Source: Paramecium octaurelia (Eukaryota; Ciliophora; Oligohymenophorea; Peniculida; Parameciidae). From it: a stretch of 64,000 nucleotides of DNA. The position numbers and the translations under genes are program-made. Positions 56,713-64,000 of this stretch are shown piece after piece. Every line of letters begins with the position of its first letter. Within the stretch, counting starts at the first letter, position 1. The notes under the pieces were generated by a model, which made no database searches, was not told where the DNA came from, and saw only the letters and a list, made by a program, of their open reading frames with translations. The stretch is from contig CAJJDP010000010.1 of the NCBI GenBank assembly GCA_905182995.1, forward strand, positions 496,001 through 560,000, given 5' to 3'.

Positions 56713-59700
56713 TCAATCATTTAGTTGGGTTGTGAATGCAGCTCCATTAAGAATCCAATAATCAGGATTCTTCTTGGTAGGGCATTCGATAGCTCTTATG
56801 AAATTAGTTGAATGTCCTGTTGTTGATAATACTCCTGCTCGAAGACCTTAAAATTTAATATGAAAATGTACTTGTTTTATAAAGAGGCATTGAATATTCA
56901 TTTGGATTAGGTTTGTAGTCTTAAGTTGGTATGAAATGTATTATGGGAGCCTAGAATATAGTTTAGCCTGGTAATTGATCTTCGAGTATTCCTTTGTTCA
57001 AATCAAATCTACAACCCTCAACGTATAAACCATAAATGTAGGCTCCATTTTCAGGGGTTGATGTAATCTAAATAGATTGTATTTATTACCATTTCACTAT
57101 CTACATAATTGAAGAATTTGAAACTGAATCCAAGAACATCAATAGCAATTTAATTCTTCCTTGCAAATGTCTAGAGAACTGAAGTTAGAAAACCTTATGG
57201 GAAAAAGAATGCCGAGATCCAATAGCCCTTTGGATAGCCAAATTCTAAGTTAAACCAATCTCTGAAGAAATTGACTCTTTTTATCATATCGTCATAAAAT
57301 GAGGCCAAAGGCTTTAAAGAAGGATAAGCTTTATTAGCCCAAATTTAAGGGACTTAATTATTGAGTAAGGAGCTGTACATTTTATCAAGTTCAGCCGACA
57401 TAACAACTTCACCTTTGATAGCTGCTTGTAAATTCTTGATCGAATTTCCAATTACTGATAATAATTTATTAAATCTTTGAACTTCTTAATTCAAACAAAC
57501 TTTGAGAGAATCAATTTCAGATGAATTGCTTTAAGGAGCATTTTATTTTTTCTTTTTTTCTTATTCCTTAATTTAAAATGGAAGCTTCTAGGAGAGAATA
57601 TCACAAAGTTCCAACACATTTTCATCTGGAGTTTTTGCCTTTTGATCTGAGTCACTAGTTTGAGCACTCTCTCTTGGTTGAATACTTAAGATAGTAGATA
57701 AAGCCATTTTAGATTCAGTTAATTTAAAGGTAATGTTGGCATTTTCATTCATTCCAAAAACTTCAGGTTTTTCAAAATCTGGGAATTTATTTATTAAATT
57801 TCTATATCCATCAATATTCATTTCAGCAGGTTATTTATAAATGCCTGAATCTGAAAATGAGTATCCATCATTTAATGCATCTTCACTAAAATTAATCAAA
57901 TATTAGTTTACTTAATAAATTTGGTTAAAATTGTAAGCAAACATCTTCTATCCCAATCATCTGTGACTCTTCCACCATATGTGATTTCTCCTATTACATA
58001 TACAATGGCATCCCAGGGTATATCTTAAGGCAAATCAAGAAAATTTCTAAGTAGTGTGTACGAAGTTTCCAGATCAGAATCATTAAATCTAATTTAAGAT
58101 AAAATTTTACTCATATCTAATGTTCCAACCCAAAGGTCCGAATTTACGACGTTCTTGTACAACAGCATGGAAAAATGCAAGAGAATAGAGTAATTTTTTC
58201 CATGGCTCCTTTTTTTCACAATTTTCAACTTATTCGGAAGATAAATCAGTATAACTCTTAAACATATTTGATTTCAATCCTTTAGGAGGTTCAGTAGTTA
58301 ATTTAATACTATTCTATAAAACACTTACAGGGAAGTAATCACATGGCATACTAGTTAACATTAATCTAAATCCAGTGTTAAATGATGATTATAATTCAGG
58401 ATCTTCAAACCATTCTAATCTTTTTTCAAGGGTTGGCATGAATGATTTACCAAGATGGCAATTTTATAGAATTACCCAATCACCACTCTTGACTCCACTT
58501 TCAATTGCTTTTTCAGCAATAATTCCTTGTCCTTAACCAAGTGATATAATTCTAAGTTTTTCAGATGATATTTTCTTTTGATTTGCTAATCTCATTAAAC
58601 TAGACAATGGATCTGCACCTTAACTCAAAATAAATATAAATGGAGTCTTATGATCAGTATCATTAAAGATGTCTTCAATTGATGCCTGATTATTGGAAGT
58701 ATATTTCTTTCCTAATATTGCATCCACATAATATGTCATTGCATACAAAGATTCTTCTTCTCTCAACACTTTCACAATCATTAATTTTTGGAAAGGAGTC
58801 AATTATTCACTTAATAAACTCCAAGGATTATCAGACTATATTAATTGTTCAGTCTCTTTAAAATTAGTTAATGTCTAGTTGTAAATTTGTATGAAATTTT
58901 AATGGACTGTTGTTAATTAATACAGTTCGTTCCAGATTTTAGGAGTTAATTTAACAGTATTTGGCATAGCTGGTGGTTAAACTGATAAACTTGCTCCTCT
59001 TACAAAAAGATTCCATTCTCCAAAAGTGATTTACTTAGCATTCAATTGTATTTTAACAGTCATTAGGAATGAGAAGATTCTCTTATGTTAATTAAATAGA
59101 CCTCTACAAACGTTAGAGTAGATTGTTTCAGTAATACCATCTATTAATGTATTAATTCTTATTTTTATGTCATCATTCCCTTCAGAATTTCTGATCACAT
59201 TTTAATATAGTCTCTTGAAGTAATTCAATGAAAACTAATACATAGGATCTACCAAAGTGAAATCTGCAATGACAAAATAAAGCAAACTACCTCTAGTAGC
59301 AACTGGTAGATATTGTTATCTAGCTGCTTCAATTTCAGCAGATTTCTATTCTTGAGTTACCAAACTTTCTTTAACTTAGATGGCATCCTATTTTGATATC
59401 TTTAAGTTTTCAATTAAATCAACATTATCCAAAATCATTCCTTTAGAATTTGCTAATAAATTTAAAATCTTCTCTTCATTCTTTCTTAAGTTCATGTTAC
59501 CAGTAGATATTCTCTTAATTAAATCTTTCTTTTCTTCTTCCATCTCGGGTTTTTCAATCTATACAACATCTCCAAGTAATTATTCTTCCAAACCTTACTC
59601 TGTGACTGTAAAATTAATTACTGTTACTCTAATAAATATTTCTGGTAAAAATTAAGGATTTGCTAATTTTGTACTAAAGAATAACTTGAAATTTGGATCA

Positions 59701-62700
59701 AATTCAACTTCTCTATCCCCTATCTTTATCATTTTTCTTCTATTTATTACATTAAATTATTTCAATAATAGTGGTTCTAAAAAGTTATCCAATTATTCCT
59801 ACACATCTTCTAAGAGCAATGGAATTCCTGTTTATACTGCATTTTCAATATGTTTAATAAGTCCCTCTTAAGTAATCTTTAAGACTTTCAAATTATGATC
59901 TCTATAACTATTTTTGATCCAAGTATTTGCTTACAATTAAGGATCAATAAACATAGGATAGGATCTACTATATTTTTGAATAATGCCATTAGACTTAGAA
60001 ACTGTGTCATTAGGCAATCCATTTGCAGCCCATTATTAAATTTCAAGAGCATCTCCTAGGACTGATTCAAAGTTGTATTTCTCACTTAAGGGAATGGTTA
60101 ATTCTGTGGCCTTTTCCATCCAATTCTGAATTAATTGATTTCTAAAGGTTCCAGTAAATGGACCCATATAGGCTACTGTTGAGCCTCCCAAAAATACATT
60201 ACCCAAAAGTAATTATATTTCCTCAGCAAGGCTTTCGACTTTAATCTTCCATCTTTCTTATTCATCTGCCAAACCAACTGTAAGTTCTTCAGCTCTAATC
60301 AATCTTTATTCGGTTGTTTATATATCCTAATCAAGACGATCTTTTTCTTATTTATTTTAATTGAATTGTATTTCTAACTCTGTAACTTTCCTAACCACTT
60401 AAGCCAGTTCTGATTGCTTCTACAATAACACTTTATTGGCTTTCTCTAATTATTAATTCATGGCTTCTACTTGACTCTTCTTCTTCTCTACATCATTATT
60501 AACATCAGTAAACTCACTTACAGCCCTAACCCACTCACAAATAGACTTTGCAGCCACACTCACTTTTTAAACCAAATTTGGAATGAATTCTGGATTACTA
60601 GCTATTTTAGCTTTGATCTTATTTTAAGTTCCTGGCTTGATTTTACCTACTTCCAAACCTTTCATTTTTGATAAGAAATTAGGATCAGCCAATAGTTTTT
60701 TGATTGAATCCCAATCCAATTTTTCTTCAAATAAAATAGCAACACATTCTAAAGTAAAACGTACAATTGGTTATGGGTTGTTATTACTTTTGATTTCAGA
60801 AATATCATTTCTATTAAGAGTATTAAGTGCTTCTGTGGCAGCATTCAGAGTCGGAATAGCTTCATTTAGTATTTTATCAGCTTCAGCTTTGGTTTCCTTA
60901 ATTCGAGATGCCTATTCATTAACTTATCTTTCCTCTTCTGAGACCAATTACTTAACTCTATTTGCCTCTGTTGAATCAATTTATAATTTTTAGAGTAGCT
61001 ATTCTTAATCAATAGTTTTTTATTTTAGAATTGGTTGCATTTCTGTTAATTTGACCTTTAAATCACTAATGATGCTGTTTGCCTCATGCAATTTATGTAA
61101 TCCTGAAGATAATTTCATCTTGTTTGATTATAACTCTTCTTTTTTCATCATCAATAAAGTCTTATAAGATTCTATTAAATCAAGATAGGACTTTGGTGTA
61201 ACATAAACGTTTCTTTTGAGAGCAGCATAAAATTCATCGCATTTACGTTCAACACTCTGGTGAACATGAACACACATTTGATAAAGATTTTATCTCATAT
61301 CCTTTGTCAGACCATCAAATTCTAGAGATTCCAAAAACATTTCTGCCACACTCATCAATGCCTCTTATGGCCATTTGTGTAGCCACTCTATTGTACAACA
61401 ATTAACTAAACTTGGGAACATTCTCAATCTAACTCTTAACTATCCACCTATTGGCGATAATCCTAAAACAACATGTAGATTAGATCTAATCTTTTAAACA
61501 AAGTATGGGTATATATCATTGATTTTTAATTCTCTTGCTTCTGCTTATAATCCTTAATTAATAATCTCCAAATCATCTTTAGTCAACATATTAGGTACTT
61601 CACCTGAATTAAGTAGATTGTTCACATCTTCTAGAAAACCTTCTTGTAATATTTAAGTATCTGAAAACGAGAATGCTACTAATCTATTGTCAATTCCTAC
61701 TGCACACATCATTCTAAACAAATCCTCTTTAAACTCTTTCTTACCATAGTTTTTCTTACTCTCAATGGTATCTATTTTGCATCCAGCCAAAACAGCTCCC
61801 AATTAGGTCAAAGATTTCTTACCAGAACCTCCAACTCCAACCAACATATAATGTCCTCTTTATTATCTTAACACTCTGCTGATTCTAGTCAAATGTTCAA
61901 TAGCATCTTTGAATAACACTAAATTCATCTTTGTATATTCCATCATGTATTCGTTAATGACTTTTATAAGCTGATTGTAATCTCTCACTTCCTCATATAT
62001 ACGATCAGCCAACTCAGCTCTTTTCTAAAAATCTGCAAAAATAAGAGGTGGCTATGAATCAAACAATTCATTGACTTTATATTCAATCTTAAAGAACAAG
62101 AATATATTTTTAACTAAGTTCTCTTTGAACCAATCCTAATCTTGCGAGTTAATTAATCTATCCATTAAAACTCTGCATGTCTCATGTGCCCATAATCTAA
62201 CCATTTATTCAGATTTCTAATAAATCATAGGCTTGGCTTATAAAATGCCTTAGAAGATCTTACTAACATCTCTGAGATTGAAAACATAATGAGATTTCTC
62301 TGGAGTTGGCAATAAAGCTTTTTGGATTTCAGAATACATTTGAAGAGTTGCATTAACAATAGAATAGTTTTCACTCAAATCCACGATTTCACTCTTGAAA
62401 TGATTATTTTTTAAGAAAGCTTTCAAAATAGTGCTAAATATCCAAGATAAAGTTTCATCACTGGAATTAGGAACACTTAACAAAGCGAAATGACGAGTAA
62501 ATCTAACTGTTATAGGAGATCTACCTCCGCCTGGGGGACCACAAGCACATATTAGTATTGTATTATCCACATCTTTCCAATTGAAGCTTTTTCTATCATA
62601 AACACCTCGATAATCAATGAATTATCTTAATAATTCAATAGGTGGTTATGCACCATATTATTCTAAGGCTGGCATATTAACATCATCCACAAAGACTACA

Positions 62701-64000
62701 AACTTCTTACCAGGAGGAGGCATCAAAATAGTTCTTCCTTTCTTACGTTGAGTCTATAGCTTTTATTCAACACTTAATTAGGTTGTAAAACTTGCTGTTT
62801 TAGCTGAGAAGGTAATTTGCATCAAAGCTATAAGTCCATCATCTCTTAATTTTTCAACAGTTGAATTAACCATAATTGTTTTACCGGTTCCTGTAACTCC
62901 AGTAATAAACATAGGACAATTTGTATTGACTGCTTATTCCAAAAACCATCCATGAGCCACTGTTTCCTTTGTCTAAACAACCATATCAAAATAACTCATT
63001 CCTTTTATATAGTCAAATTAAGGAATGATATCATTCCATTGGGTATAGTTGATATCTACTAATCCATCTGTTTTAGTTATTTTAACTAAGCAAGCAAATA
63101 GAGATCCTCTAGGCAGAACTTCGACTGGGAAAGTGTCAGCTACAATTCTTTCAAATTTTGGGTAATCATCAGAGATAAGTGTTGCACCAACAGCCCAAGC
63201 AAATACCCAAACGTAAATTTTTTCAATGTGTTTTTTTGATATTTCATCTCTCAAATTGCAATTAAATTATTAATTGTAGTATTAGATGACCATCCTCAAT
63301 ATTTTAATCAATCCAACAGCCATTTATGTTTCTTGTACTGGTATTAATTACTTACATGATTTAGTAATCTAATTAATTGATTTATTGAATGACACTTTTA
63401 TTTAAACTAACAAATGATCTATGATGTCTCTACTTAGAATGTCAAGAAGAGTCAATGCTTCCGTGATTACTATAGGTTCATAACCCAATACTTTATCATC
63501 TAAGTAGACCATTCCACATCTACTAACTGTTGCAGGTGATGCCACTGCCAAATCTAAAACTTCAAAGATCATTCTCATTTAAGTCTTCAATTTAATACGC
63601 TCACCATTACTTAAACATAAAGTCATTGAGTCATCCAACACTGTGTTCATATTTTCAATCCACAAGGCATCCACTGGCCCATCAAATACAACCCATTTCT
63701 TTTCCAATGTCTCTGATGATGCATATCCTCTCATTATATTAGATGCTAAACCATCTGTCCATTATTAGGTCATCATATCAAATTAACCATATAATTCTTC
63801 CATAGATATGGCTTTTGGATTCAATATCTAATGTTCAACGTTCTAGTATATTGGATGATTCTTTATTCCTTTCGAAGAATATTGCTCAAATAATTTAATG
63901 TAAGATTCTCGAAGTACATTTTAAACTTAAGATTTGCCGCCCATTGTAACTCCTACCAACATTACTCCAAATCTCACCTTCAATGTTTCATGGAATTGAA
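56713..64000 (-). CDS. Dynein heavy chain, 3' part (AAA2 to C-terminus), partial
   Basis: The gene enters at the window edge, so the tail and AAA1 are missing. Landmarks from high to low coordinate: AAA2 P-loop GVTMGGKS (~63940) and Walker [10 protein letters not shown] (~63675), with [16 protein letters not shown]3 P-loop GVTGTGKT (~62890); AAA4 P-loop [10 protein letters not shown] (~61825); the coiled-coil stalk around 60300-60950; AAA6 [16 protein letters not shown] (~58630); [26 protein letters not shown]; and the C-terminal [19 protein letters not shown] near the stop. Introns were seen at 57886-57911, 57068-57089 and 56847-56871; frame arithmetic implies at least one more. Probably an axonemal isoform driving ciliary beating; the class cannot be fixed without the N-terminal tail. 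Confidence 0.94.

Noticed and set aside
1-64000. tRNA, rRNA, CRISPR arrays, transposons
   Set aside because: Intergenic gaps were scanned for tRNA T-loop motifs, repeated spacers and transposase motifs; none was seen. TAA and TAG inside genes are glutamine codons, not signs of decay.

Overview
The window reads as macronuclear DNA of a ciliate, almost certainly Paramecium. It is very AT-rich. Genes become open only if TAA and TAG are read as glutamine and TGA is the sole stop. Exons are separated by introns of 20-37 nt, mostly GTA...TAG, and genes are packed on both strands with gaps of tens to a few hundred bases. Coordinates below were obtained by hand translation with that code. For most spliced models the exon total is a multiple of three.

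Layout. 1-10 kb: a decayed MORN fragment, a WD40-like gene, a MORN/IQ protein, a surface-antigen-type protein, a degenerate PAP2-like membrane protein, a CDK-like kinase and a small Myb/SANT gene. 10-24.6 kb: ribosomal protein P2, a multi-pass membrane protein, a small membrane protein, the ciliary coiled-coil protein CFAP58, and an 8.9-kb gene for an anoctamin (TMEM16) whose membrane domain is followed by about 1,800 extra residues. 26-40 kb: a second and third Myb/SANT gene, two further Cys-rich surface proteins, an ADP/ATP-carrier relative, an STK32-like myristoylatable kinase, alternative oxidase, a coiled-coil protein, and a small myristoylatable protein with a PP1-docking motif. 40-49 kb: a Gln-rich SANT protein, the PP2A B56 subunit, another surface antigen, a UAP56-like DEAD-box helicase and a Rab GTPase. 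49-64 kb, all on the minus strand: a trichocyst matrix protein, two probable mitochondrial membrane proteins, a 1,242-residue secreted/membrane protein, and the 3' part of a dynein heavy chain that runs off the window end.

There are no operons; this is an ordinary dispersed eukaryotic gene set. Themes are cilia (CFAP58, dynein), the cell surface and exocytosis (four antigen-type proteins, a trichocyst protein, lipid-anchor candidates), mitochondria (alternative oxidase, carriers) and signalling (kinases, PP2A-B56, a PP1-docking protein). The most unusual object is the giant anoctamin fusion. Its membrane core has lost most of the usual calcium-site acids, and its cytosolic tail contains a pseudokinase-like segment and TPR-like helical repeats. 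I found no tRNA, rRNA, CRISPR or transposon.
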